From Ochromonas danica (lineage: Eukaryota; Sar; Chrysophyceae; Chromulinales; Chromulinaceae): DNA of 26,736 nucleotides. Positions 1-8,857 of the stretch are shown one piece after another (position 1 is the first letter of the stretch; each line of letters starts with the position of its first letter). The notes beneath the pieces were generated by a model that was given only the letters and a program-made list of their open reading frames with translations, was not told where the DNA came from and searched no databases. The stretch spans positions 1 through 26,736 of the forward strand of contig VKHL01000246.1 in NCBI GenBank assembly GCA_015146655.1, read 5' to 3'. The translations under genes were made by a program, and so were the position numbers.

Positions 1-300
1 TACTCATAGTAACATATACTATACATTAACATATTCATCTGCTTTCTACCTACACTAACACTAACTTATAACATACTACATCTTGTGAGCAACAACAAAT
101 GATAGAGAGAAACACAGATGAGACATTGCTAATACATCAATACTCTGTTATCACATACAAGACTCAAATGATGTTAGCAATAATAATAACGATATTAATA
201 CTATTTTACAGATGCTCATACTCAAGAACACCTTCACCTAGACCACTTTATAACAATCCCTACTACACCGACAACATCTTCTAATATACACACATCAATA
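1..300. repeat. Intron-type repeat DNA of the ankyrin copy, no gene
   Basis: Bases 1-85 are nearly identical to a block (tattcatctgctttctacc and flanks) that recurs in the introns of both ankyrin copies, for example near 700-770, 9430-9505, 10440-10510 and 11280-11350. The rest is AT-rich with no supported reading frame. It is most simply the next intron of the broken ankyrin copy. Confidence 0.55.
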
Positions 301-321
301 CTTTGCTACTAGACTAGATCA

Positions 322-482
322 TTATTACTTGATAATCGGGTGGATGTAAACAAGGCTGATAAGCTAAGTATGACCTTGTGTAGTAGTATCAGTTTATATG
401 GTACATGTAAACTGATACTACAACACACGGTCATACTCAGCTAATCAGTCTTGTTCACATCCACCCGATTATCAAGCAATAA
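322..482. repeat. Fold-back inverted repeat made from an ankyrin exon end
   Basis: The arms are 322-396 and 408-482, 75 bp each, with an 11-base spacer (397-407) and about seven mismatches. The right arm contains the last 42 bases of the ankyrin exon 441-542 plus about 33 bases beyond it. The left arm is an inverted copy of the same stretch. The normal exon end and donor (GATAAT|GTAAGTGT in the paralogue) are lost, leaving GAT TAG. Mechanism (inferred): local inverted duplication, or repair with template switching. Confidence 0.75.
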
Positions 483-1401
483 GATTATAACCACTTCAAT
501 ATGACCGTGTTTGCATGCATCATGCAAGGGCGTCAGTCCATCCTAGTCAAACGCAATCACATATATTAGATATAACAATATTGTAATCATTCTATATCTG
601 ATCATACTAACATATACTAATACTAACACCTACCCTAACCTACACCATACAAACCATCATAACAGACTAACTATTATACTGTATAGATATCTACTCATAC
701 TAACATATACTATACATTAACATATTCATCTGCTTTCTACCTACACTAACACTAACTTATAACATACTACATATCATAACAGACTAACTATTATACTGTA
801 TAGATATCTACTCATACTAACATATACTATACATTAACATATTCATCTGCTTTCTACCTACACTAACACTAACTTATAACATACTACATATCATAACAGA
901 CTAACTATTATACTGTATAGATATCTACTCATACTAACATATACTATACATTAACATATTCATCTGCTTTCTACCTACACTAACACTAACTTATAACATA
1001 CTACATATTATTAATGGGACATACTATACTATTCAGTACAAGACTACTATAGGATAACATTATCAGCCTTGTTTACATCCACTCGCCCATCGAGTAAGAA
1101 GATTTTTACAACTTCAACATGACCATAGCTGCAAGCAGCGTACAAGGGCGTCAGTCCCTCCTAGTCAAACACATTCATATATATTAGCTATAACAATCAT
1201 GACAACTTCGCCCACCCACTAAACCTTTAAATCTACTACAATCATTCAATTGGACTCAGACATCATCATTAGTAGTTGTTGAAATGTTTGCATGCTCACC
1301 TCACTGTCCACAGCATTGACATCTATTTCTGGATGAAGTAGCAACAGCCTTGCCAGCTCAACGTTACCCTTCACAGCTGCCATATGCAGCGCTGTCATAC
1401 C
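441..1401 (-). pseudogene. Broken ankyrin-repeat gene, second copy (three exons visible)
   Basis: Three ankyrin exons, each exactly 102 bp, can be read on the minus strand: 1300-1401 (begins [13 protein letters not shown]), 1059-1160 (EGLTPLYAACSYGH) and 441-542 (DGLTPLHDACKHGH). They match exons of the complete paralogue at 8858-12630 in order and phase. The first ends in a good donor (GAG|GTGAGC). The second ends in a weak donor (GTTATC where the paralogue has GTAAGT). The third ends in an in-frame TAG at 441-443 with no donor, because the sequence turns into an inverted repeat there. The coiled-coil exon that starts the paralogue is absent: homology stops at about 1661, where a fold-back element sits. 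Intron-type repeats reach base 1, so more exons may lie to the left. I infer a pseudogene; a shorter, still expressed gene is possible. Confidence 0.65.
656..1008. repeat. 117-bp direct tandem repeat, three copies
   Basis: The word aacagactaactattatact starts at 661, 778 and 895, an exact spacing of 117 bp, and the three units are almost identical to the base. The unit lies in the intron between ankyrin exons 1059-1160 and 441-542. Single diverged relatives sit in introns of the complete ankyrin gene. Near-identity of the units suggests recent amplification. Confidence 0.9.
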
Positions 1402-1661
1402 CTACAGACCATTATTAGACATTCACCACATCATACCATCCCTATTAGAATGCACAGCAACATAGTTTAGCTATCAACAGACATCCCTCCCGCCTACATC
1501 ACAACAAAAACAATAGCAAGTATCATCCTAGCTAACAGACTTAGTGAGCTGGAGTTCACGGTTCTCCATGACATCACTTTCTACACACTATATCAACCAG
1601 CAGGCTATAATCAATACTTTACCTCGATTTGTCGATCATCTGTAGTCATTGTGAAGTGATC

Positions 1662-1856
1662 CATCCGCCAGAACTATTGAAAAACTGCATAGAGGACCTA
1701 CAAGGTGTACTCATTTTCATAGAATTCCTGTATCACTCATTGATTAGTGATACAGGAATTCTATGAAAATGAGGTAGAATAGGTAAATTAATATTCTGAT
1801 TTGAACAGTACACCTTGTAGGTCCTCTATGAAGTTTTTCAATAGTTCTGGCGGATG
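1662..1856. repeat. Fold-back element at the site of a lost coiled-coil exon
   Basis: The left arm 1662-1735 pairs with 1746-1771 and 1808-1856; the 36 bases 1772-1807 are present only on the right side, and the spacer is 10 bases. The outer ends read CATCCGCCAGAACTATTG and its complement. Part of the right side resembles two separated places of the paralogue: gatacaggaattctatgaa matches about 12080-12098, and gaggtagaataggtaaatta matches about 12683-12702. The 600-bp coiled-coil exon lies between those two places in the paralogue and is missing here. No clear target duplication was seen, so I do not call it a named transposon family. Confidence 0.75.
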
Positions 1857-1989
1857 ATATTATGTTATCTAGACTAGTTATGTGGGGTTATCAGAAATCT
1901 TCTTCTTTTCTTCGTGTTTGCCGGCAGTTTGTGGTGCTGTGGGGGGAGATACCGCGCCTGGCAATAACACGGAGGCTTGCCTTGGAGGT

Positions 1990-2349
1990 CTTTGTTGGAA
2001 GCATGAGAGATGACATTCATTGTCACCGGCAGTCATCGTGCTCTTCGCGAAGAAGAGGAAGAAGAAGACGAACCTCTCCAAGCCACTGCAAGAGCCAAAG
2101 AGCTCATGAGGCAGCAGCAGAGAAACCACGAAGCATGACATCTCCACTCTGGATCTGACATCGGGACATAATAATTTTCGTTCTTCACTACTTTTCAACC
2201 CCAAGTTTCATGTTGACGTCACGAACGAAGTGAAGTTGCCTCATACCATTATCAAGAATCAATTGCTGGGTTTTCTGTGGATAGGGGCAAGACAAGTGGG
2301 AGGAAATGAGGCAGCCATTGAAAAAGAAGAGGATTTCTGGATGATGGTC
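1990..2349 (+). pseudogene. Degraded coding fragment, unrecognised
   Basis: Two adjacent plus-strand frames look protein-like. The first starts with an ATG near 2009 and reads an acidic stretch (REEEEEEDEPLQ) and then RAKELMRQQQRNHEA before a stop. A second frame opens at about 2110 and gives NPKFHVDVTNEVKLPHTII followed by GFLWIGARQVGGNEAA, ending in TAG at 2347-2349. The spacing of the LP..I....L.GFLW motif loosely recalls the stretch before helicase motif I in SNF2 ATPases, but this is too weak to name. The change of frame and absence of a start point to decay or missed introns. Confidence 0.3.
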
Positions 2350-2618
2350 TAGACTATTTGCCATCACAAGACGATTTCTCCACGCAGTTGAGGCGATGAA
2401 GTTCGGTCAAAGTTGGAGTGAGGTCGGAAACCTGGAATAAAGCCCGGTTGGAAATTAAATTTCACTCTTATTATTTAACTTTGTCAGTAAACGATCAGTA
2501 GTTCAAACTCAAAGCTAATCCAGTCCCAAGTGCATCAATCATTATTATGTTCAGGGTGTTGGCAAACACCATTTGATGCAGAGATTTAAATCTACTGAAA
2601 TATCTTCGAAATGTGACG

Positions 2619-2804
2619 ATGGAAAATAACCGTGTGTTGGTATCCAATAGTGGAGGACTGGGCATGCTGGTAGACCTTGCCTATGTTAATGACCCTGCTG
2701 AGGCTCGCATCCTCTCATATCATGCCCAGAAGTATATGGATGCATGGATTGTGTCCACTCATGAAATAGCTGAGGAACTCTTCTCTCTAGTTCGCAGACT
2801 TTAA
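2619..2804 (+). CDS. Small unrecognised open frame (61 aa)
   Basis: An ATG-to-TAA frame of 61 residues begins MENNRVLVSNSGG and ends STHEIAEELFSLVRRL. It has a plausible amino-acid balance and an amphipathic end, but no motif I recognise. It lies between the degraded fragment at 1990-2349 and the 3' end of the globin gene on the other strand. It could be an exon of a larger plus-strand gene, a remnant, or chance. Confidence 0.25.
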   Translation: MENNRVLVSNSGGLGMLVDLAYVNDPAEARILSYHAQKYMDAWIVSTHEIAEELFSLVRRL

Positions 2805-2934
2805 TCAGTTACGATTGTCACGAGGGACGGATACCTACTGTATATTCCTTATAGCATAATACGGCATGATAAAGAATGTAAACGAACGGATTTAGTCGAA
2901 AATCAAACACAACACAATATCGAAATAGTGCCTG

Positions 2935-3799
2935 TCAAAGCTCAGGGGTACTGGGAGGGTGATTCAGACCTTCGCCTTGCTTTGCAGGTAGAGGGATTGT
3001 TCTGTTGTCAATTAGCGCGACAGCAGGATCAGCAATGCAAGATGGCATTGTTTGCTCACGACTGGTTACATGAGCACCCAGCACAACTTCCATGCGTTTG
3101 TGTGCTTTGTCAGCCACTTCAGGCTTATGAGTGATCTCATAGTGCACAACGATGGGCACGACAACGGAGAGAATGCTAGAATAGATTTTGATCCAGGCGG
3201 CATGGGTGGCTTGATCGTACTCTTCTCCCAGACACCTCTTAAGGGTGGCGAACAGCACCTCTCCGAACAAACCATCTAGAGCGACATGGTCAAGGATTAA
3301 AGACTCAACAGTCGACGCAAGGTTAGGACTGACATTCCACTGCCTTGACGCCCAACTTGTTGTGCGAGTGGGCCAAGGCGATCAAATTCTTCTCCAGCTT
3401 CTCCTCGTTGTCAATCTCGGAGATAATGAAGGATATCATACGCAAAAGTGCTTGTCCTTCTCTCATGGAGCCTTTCGAAAAGAGACCGCGACAGGTTGGG
3501 TGGGTGTCAAAGAGTCTCAAGAAGAACTGATTGCCGAAGTACTCCATAGGAGTCTTGCAGGTCACAGCTTCGGGATCCAGATTCTTTACTCTCCAGAATT
3601 CCTTAGCTCGAGCATTGGCAATTTCTTTCCAAGCCTTGACGGCGAGCTCCTTCTCGTGCGGCAGGAGGGGTGCAGTGGTGTAGTAGACAGGCATGAGGAA
3701 GTATTTCACTTCTTCTTCAGTCTTGTTCCCTAAAGCAGCAGCGATAAATCCAGGATGGCCTGTTGGATATCCAGGCTGAGCAGATGGTGAAGCTCCCAT
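2935..3799 (-). CDS. Globin, two exons, probable N-myristoylation
   Basis: Exon 1 is 3799-3334 and exon 2 is 3275-2935, joined across a 58-base GT-AG intron (3276-3333). The join makes codon TAT and restores the globin stretch GVKAVEYGLFGEVLFATL. The product is 268 residues. About 45 leading residues precede a globin fold: helix A with Trp57 (AVKAWKEI), the B-C-CD region FFLRLFDTHP with Phe107 at the usual CD1 place, Gln116 at the likely distal E7 place, His146 in AHSHNKLGV as proximal haem ligand F8, and helix G/H around HAAWIKIYSSIL. About 65 residues follow the fold, of unknown role. The start MGASPSAQ fits the Gly2/Ser6 myristoylation motif, so membrane attachment is likely. The layout resembles neuroglobin, flavohaemoglobin and other single-domain protist globins. 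Expected role: binding O2 or NO, or redox chemistry; no reductase domain is attached. The open frame runs further 5' but has no other ATG, which supports this start. Confidence 0.85.
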
Positions 3800-4017
3800 G
3801 ACAAAGTCGACGTCACTCTTGTTCCCAAGATTCCTTATTTTCGTTCTGTCGAGTGACGCCAAGCCCCCGTTGAAGGTGAAGTCTAGAAGTTTTGTCCCCC
3901 TCTGCTGGAACCTCTGACCTGTTGGAACTTCTCTCACCTCTCTGGCTCTGCCCTCTCTCTTTTGTCCGTTGTCCCTTCTTGTCCCTTCAGATATCCCCAG
4001 ATTCTCAGTCGTCTAAA
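3800..4017. promoter_or_regulatory. Putative shared upstream region of two divergent genes
   Basis: This stretch lies between the globin ATG (minus strand) and a possible first exon on the plus strand at 4018. It includes a CT-rich tract at about 3930-3990. No TATA box or named factor site could be assigned. The regulatory reading is an inference from gene orientation only. Confidence 0.25.
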
Positions 4018-4050
4018 ATGAGTGCTGCTAACATTATCTTACAGACCAAG
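4018..4050 (+). CDS. Possible first coding exon of an unidentified plus-strand gene
   Basis: ATG at 4018 opens a short frame (MSAANIILQTK) ending at a textbook donor, AAG|GTAAGAG. Without splicing the frame closes at 4083. A possible second exon begins after CGAG at about 4131 and reads EKIGIGSLCFKTG before closing. I do not recognise the protein. The support is the strong donor and the head-to-head position with the globin gene. Confidence 0.25.
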
Positions 4051-4455
4051 GTAAGAGAAAAGATAACTCTTGCACTAAGCTGACTATCAGCAAGTATTCA
4101 CTACTTGTGTGACTTGAATCGAGGAGAAGATTGGCATCGGAAGTCTCTGTTTCAAGACGGGTATGGCAGCAATTATTGTAGTTGTCTAATCGCCATCAAG
4201 CAAGACTTTAAACTTACCATTATGAACTTCTGTCATTTATTTTGGCAAGTGCTTTGAGTTCGTGAAGAAAGGGATGAAAAAAGACAGACTTTGTTCAATT
4301 TAAATTTAGAAGGTCGTAAGCATATTTTGCGCGTGCGCATTTGTTGACACAAGCAATGTGGTTTTTTGGTTGACAGTAAGTCAAGACCTTCTCTTGTGTC
4401 TAGTACAGCAATGCAGACTATCTGCTTCGCACACAAGTCGAAGACATGATTTAAT

Positions 4456-5440
4456 TTACTCTGCTTTAGATCCCCGCGCACGTTCTGTAAAGCGACGGAG
4501 AGCTTTTTTGTCCCGCGTGTGATCGCTTACGAGCAACGAACATATTAACTCAGGAATAGGGGAAAGCATGGCACTCTGTTCCAAATCATTTCTTCCTTTA
4601 TTACCTAGAGCCGAGCCTAAGCAATAACCTCCATTAGTAGCCGCTGATATAAGCTTAACACTCTCTTCTCGCACTTTCAAATATAGTTCCACCTTACTCA
4701 GACTTACTCCTTTCGCTGGATAGACTAAGAGTCGGGCACAATGCTGCTCAACGGTCTCAGACACAGCCATGGCGATCACATTATTTGTTGTGTACCTCAA
4801 TGGCAATTGCACCACTGCCAGTAACTTTATTAAAGAACAGTTTATTTGATCCTAGGGGTGAGAGACTTGTCTGTATTGCAAGAAATGCTCGATAGATGAA
4901 AGATGATGATATGGCATTCTGAATTTGCTGGAATGAATACAGTGTTGTAGTACGTAGAGTGACATCCACTTGTTCAGTCAACACTGCCAATACGCAATTT
5001 TCAACATCTGGTACTACACTAAGAAGCAGTCGATCAAAAGAAAGTGTCCATCTAGGACCAGCCACTTTCAGATTACGACATTATGACATTAGACCTTCCA
5101 AAGCCATCTCAATAGTTTGACAAGCAATCTCCTTCTGCGTGGCAGATAACAACACTTGCAATAGACTCTGATTACGAGATTTGGCACGTTTTCTCGCCAC
5201 ATTAATAGCACTACTAGTTGCTGTAGTAGCTTCATTTCGTACTTTTTCAAACTAACCGCAATTAACGTGGGAGTTAAGCTCATCACACCCTACGTACTCG
5301 ATATCTTTGAACAGGGTAAGGAGAACCATATGACCAACAAAGTGCCTGGGCTGCTCAGTTTCCCACAAGTTTATCTTTTATCTTGTAATAATCGTCTCTT
5401 CGACGATCTCTGGACTATCTTCCCTAGGAAGAACTCCTTA
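4456..5440 (-). pseudogene. Decayed or multi-intron gene, unrecognised
   Basis: Several minus-strand frames read like protein in a row. About 5410-5090 includes HFVGHMVLLTLFKDIEYVG and then SSAINVARKRAKSRNQ, with in-frame TAA and TAG codons between coding-looking parts. About 5065-4870 includes AVLTEQVDVTLRTTTLYS. About 4815-4456 includes AMAVSETVEQHCARLL and ends in TAA. The last two can be joined in frame by a 52-base GT-AG intron (GTCTCTCACC to ACTGGCAG, ending near 4817), so part of the frame change may be real splicing. The stops further 5' fit C-to-T decay of Gln codons. I cannot name the family. A pseudogene is most likely. Confidence 0.4.
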
Positions 5441-5955
5441 ACTTGATTGATATGATAATAAAATCAATTCCTTTGAAATTTAATAAATCCAATGAATCTA
5501 GGTTGCATATCAACTAATAGAACAATATTATAAAAAGAAATAGAACTTGATCACTGTGATTTCAAAAGGAATTGGCTTTTCAAAATGCTCATTTTGAGTA
5601 ATGTTTTCAGGATGAGTGGGATAAAACACCAGTTATTCCTCTCAAGGAGTTTAGATGTTTGGCTTCTTCTCTTGTTTTCATTAATTCTCCTTTATTTGGT
5701 TGGTAAAATCAATAGTGTCTTACCTTCAGCCAAAGATATCAATAATGTGGACAGGTGATTCGGAAATCCGAGAGATAACACCCTAGACCAATTAATGTTT
5801 GAACATAACTTCTAGTCCTAAAGACAGTTCTCGTAACACTCTCCTATCGCCGCGGCCATATGGAGACCGCACCATTCGAAGTGTTGGAGTGGCATTACCT
5901 GCTTACTGTGTGTTGCGCAACTCTTAATGTATTATATACCCCACACACCATAGAT
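5441..5955. other. Intergenic region without a supported gene
   Basis: AT-rich sequence downstream of the OPR-like gene's stop codon. The only structure noticed is a short imperfect inverted match, aattcctttgaaat near 5464 with atttcaaaaggaatt near 5559. No coding frame, RNA gene or mobile-element end could be supported. Confidence 0.5.
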
Positions 5956-7719
5956 CTACTGGTGTACCATTGGATGAGCAGGAAAGAATTGCCTTGCCAC
6001 TTTCTTATGCTTCTTTAAACCTTGCTCCAAGCCTAAACGAACACCCTCCGATAATGCATCCCACTCAACTAACATACCGCCGAAACCATGCAACACCATC
6101 GATAAACCTTGACCTGCAAGATCTTTTGCTGCAACCTCTAAAGCAGCTTCTAAACTACTGCGTGCTGTGTTTGACAATGAACTCCATACACATGACATAC
6201 CACCTAACCCATGAAACACCATCGCTATGTTTTGAGCAGAAAGTTCCTCTGCTCGAGAGGCAAATGCTCCCTCTAAAATACTACGAGAAGCCTCTGGTAA
6301 AGTACTCCATCTACAAGACATACCACCTAACCCATGAAACATCATCGCTAAACCTTGAGCATTCAGATCTTTTGCTCGAGAGGCAAATGCTCCCTCTAAA
6401 CTGCTACGAGTAGCCTCTGATAACGTACTCCATCAACAAGACATACCACCTAACCCATGAAACATCATCGCTAAACCTTGAGCAGAAAGGTCCTTTGCTC
6501 GAGATGCACTAGCTCCTTCTAAACTCTCACGAGTGGCCTCTGATAGAGTACACCAGTCACATGACATGTTACCTAATCCATGAAATACCATCGCTATTTC
6601 TTGAGCAGAAAGGTCCTTTGCTCGAGATACACAAGCTCCCTCTAAACTGCTACGAGAAGCCTCTGATAATCTACTCCATCTACAAGACATACCACCTAAC
6701 CCATGAAACATCATCGCTAAACCTTGAGCAGAAAGGTCCTCTGCTCGAGAGGATATAGCTCCCTCTACACTCTCACGAGTGGCATCTGGTAATGTACTCC
6801 ATCTACAAGACATACCACCTAACCCATGAAATATCATCGCTATCTGTTGAGAAGAAAGGTCCTTTGCTCGAGATGCAATAGTTCCCTCTAAACTCTCACG
6901 ATCAGCCTCTGATAAAGTACTCCATCTACAAGACATACCACCTAACCCATGAAATACCATCGCTAAACCTTGAGCAGAAAGGTCCTTTGCTCGATATTCA
7001 ATAGTTCCTTCTAAACTCTTACGAGCAGTCTCTGATAATCTACTCCATTCAAATGACATACCACCTAACCCATGAAACACCATCCCTAAACCTTGAGCTG
7101 TTAGGATACGTAACCCCTGCTTACCAATCGCATTCGATGAGTCACGGTCACTGCTGCCCGTCGCCTCCACTGTTTTGCGCACCAGTTCATCCACTATCTG
7201 GTGTTCCGACTCTTCCAGCACATTCGTCGATACACCCAATTGTCCCAATGAATATATAACCATTGCCAATGTTTGTGGATCAATAGTTCCTTCATCTGAT
7301 CGGAGCTTCTCCAATAAAATAATTCTTGTTTCTGGGGTGATAATTGCAGCAGCCAAACCCAACTTCGGCAGAGCGAACAAAATGTTCGAAATGCTAGTGC
7401 AGTCTAACTCATTGGCTACTCTCTGAATCTCCTTTGACAACGACATCTCCAACCCGGGAGGAAAATCGACACTTTGAATTTTCGCAAGGCGAAGACCAGT
7501 CAATCCCAGGCCTACTTCCTTCCCTGACAAACCCTCTGCCGCACACAGCTTCTTCAATGTTAGTGAGATCAACGCCTTATGCCTCGAATCACGACCACAT
7601 AAGCCTAGGCGACTTAATGACCAGATCCAAGTCCCAATTTTGCTCGAGGGCAACTGCTCTGCCTTCACTTCCAGCCAAGGAAGCCATTCGTTCAGTATGG
7701 CCACATTTCCTTTCGACAT
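5956..7719 (-). CDS. OPR-like helical-repeat protein with one in-frame TGA
   Basis: From ATG 7717-7719 the frame is open to a TGA at 6433-6435, then continues in the same frame to TAG at 5956-5958; read through, it would be 587 residues. The first ~210 residues hold diverged helical repeats (FALPKLGLA, TLAMVIYSLGQLG). After them come nine units of 41 residues with the core LSAQGLAMVFHGLGGMSCRW, each followed by STLSEATRESLEG and AKD. The pattern L...L....GL..M...W..L resembles octotricopeptide (OPR) and related RNA-binding helical repeats of organelle gene-expression factors; RNA binding in plastid or mitochondrion is inferred. The TGA stands where sibling repeats have AGA (MSC-R-W). It could be a nonsense mutation, a sequencing error or a read-through site. 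A TAG six bases above the first in-frame TTG (7735-7737), preceded by an AG acceptor, means an upstream exon with a targeting peptide cannot be excluded. Confidence 0.7.
5985..7110 (-). repeat. Nine tandem 123-bp coding repeats
   Basis: The DNA word acataccacctaacccatga recurs with 123-bp spacing through the C-terminal half of the OPR-like gene. The middle units are nearly identical; the ninth unit (SMVLHGFGGMLVEWDAL) is the most diverged. The pattern of similar inner and divergent outer units fits unequal crossing-over or gene conversion. Sequence and assembly errors are also more likely in such an array. Confidence 0.85.
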
Positions 7720-8053
7720 ATATGACAAATCTTTCAAGTTCTACTCCTTACTTGCTCGTTTGAATAATTACAGATCATCTCATGGTGAATTTTCTTCATT
7801 AACCTCGTCATGCTGCTATGGTTATCGTCCTTCCACAGGCTTCGGACTTCGTCTCAAGCACACCTTTGTTGGAGATAGAGGTGCGCATAAGGACAGCAAG
7901 TTGTCGAAACCAGAATTAACGTTTGGTAGAAATGGAAAAGTTGACGAAAGGCTTGTAAATGTATCTGCAGAGGACATGGTCCAGCGTTTGCAAGAATTGA
8001 AGTCAAAAGACGGTAGTTCGACGAAGGATTTAGAGGCGATAGTGAAATTGTAG
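7697..8053 (+). CDS. Small plus-strand open frame overlapping the OPR-like gene start
   Basis: An ATG at 7697 opens 118 residues ending in TAG at 8051-8053. The last 70 residues look coding: KHTFVGDRGAHKDSKL, VNVSAEDMVQRLQELKSKDG and TKDLEAIVKL, with a probable C-terminal helix. Two good acceptors (TTACAG at about 7772 and TTCCACAG at about 7839) suggest the real gene may be the last exon of a spliced transcript. On the other strand a 5' exon of the OPR-like gene would compete for the same bases. No family recognised. Confidence 0.3.
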   Translation: MATFPFDIYDKSFKFYSLLARLNNYRSSHGEFSSLTSSCCYGYRPSTGFGLRLKHTFVGDRGAHKDSKLSKPELTFGRNGKVDERLVNVSAEDMVQRLQELKSKDGSSTKDLEAIVKL

Positions 8054-8343
8054 AACAATCTTCATTTTTCCAGAGCACGGATCGCAATTAATTATTGCAG
8101 AGTAGGTTCCTAGACTTCAATTCTTATCATCACACGAGAGATTTGATGACCTCCTAAGACCTCTGACCTCTTCCGCCTTGGTCATATTAGGACCTTGGCG
8201 TTTGTTTCAAGGCAGTATTTGAACAAATTGTCGTGAACAATCCGCTGAATCGTGAGGGATAACTCGTTTATTGGGGGAGCAAGGTGTTTATTCGTTGTAC
8301 ATTTACAATCCAGAACATGTTTTGCTACATGTTAACGCTTCTT

Positions 8344-8640
8344 TTAGTTGTGTACAACTACACTACAAAAAATCAAGTAATTTAACTGATCTAAGTCTTC
8401 CATCGATACGTTGCGTAACGATTTGAATCGATTTTCAATCGAGGCAAATGGTTGCTCAACGCGAGCTCAGACTTTGCAAAGGCTCTTAGGCACTTCTTTT
8501 GACTTCCGTGACCTTCCCAGTGTTGTTATGCGCTGACTGGTAAAGTAGTCATAGGAGTGGAAGTAGTCTAGCAGCAGTGATTGCTGAGACTCTGTAGTGT
8601 CACTGTATGTTAGGAGGAGGATGCTTCCTTCATTAGTCCA
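8344..8640 (-). pseudogene. C-terminal remnant of a Harbinger-like (DDE_Tnp_4) transposase
   Basis: The minus frame ends RNVSMEDLDQLNYLIFC and SVVVHN before TAA (8344-8346). It is preceded by ARVEQPFASIENRFKSLR. This matches the end of PIF/Harbinger and IS5-like DDE transposases, where R-x-E-x-x-F-x-x-x-K/E-N-R-F carries the third catalytic acidic residue and the chain closes with a LHN/VHN motif. One in-frame TGA (8467-8469) sits just before ARVEQ, where an Arg codon is common. The upstream part (LLLDYFHSYDYF) is open to 8640 but not diagnostic. The first two catalytic Asp regions and the terminal repeats were not found, so this is a dead 3' fragment. Confidence 0.5.
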
Positions 8641-8701
8641 TCAGATAGACTGGACCAGACTAGACTAGAGTAGACTAGACCAGCTAGTTCTCAATACCAT
8701 G

Positions 8702-8750
<49 letters not shown>
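8702..8750. repeat. (TCA)n microsatellite
   Basis: About 16 uninterrupted TCA units, followed by imperfect TAT-CAT units. It lies between the ankyrin gene's stop codon and the transposase remnant. Confidence 0.95.
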
Positions 8751-8857
8751 TACTATCATCAATATCATTATTATTATCTCTTGGCTATCATAGCTTGGTT
8801 TCTTCTTCTTCCTTCATCATGTCTTATCAATGCTTGTAGCCATCAACCTCTTCTTCT

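Noticed and set aside
99-284. Plus-strand open frame of 61 residues
   Set aside because: It lies in AT-rich intron-type repeat DNA and has no supporting feature.
656-1008. CRISPR-like array
   Set aside because: The units are contiguous direct repeats of 117 bp without unique spacers, in eukaryotic intron DNA.
1862-2204. Two overlapping open frames of about 100 residues on opposite strands
   Set aside because: Neither resembles a protein over its length; a third, shorter frame at 1990-2200 looks more coding and is reported instead.
3245-3733. Plus-strand open frame of 162 residues
   Set aside because: It is the antisense of the globin exons, which carry clear haem-binding landmarks.
4900-5440. 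Ciliate-like code with TAA/TAG as Gln
   Set aside because: The ankyrin gene, the OPR-like gene and others end at TAG or TAA where the families should end; the stops are confined to one decayed region.
6433-6435. Genetic-code change with TGA read as an amino acid
   Set aside because: The globin gene ends at a TGA in a plausible place, and a single in-frame TGA in a repeat array is better explained by mutation or error.
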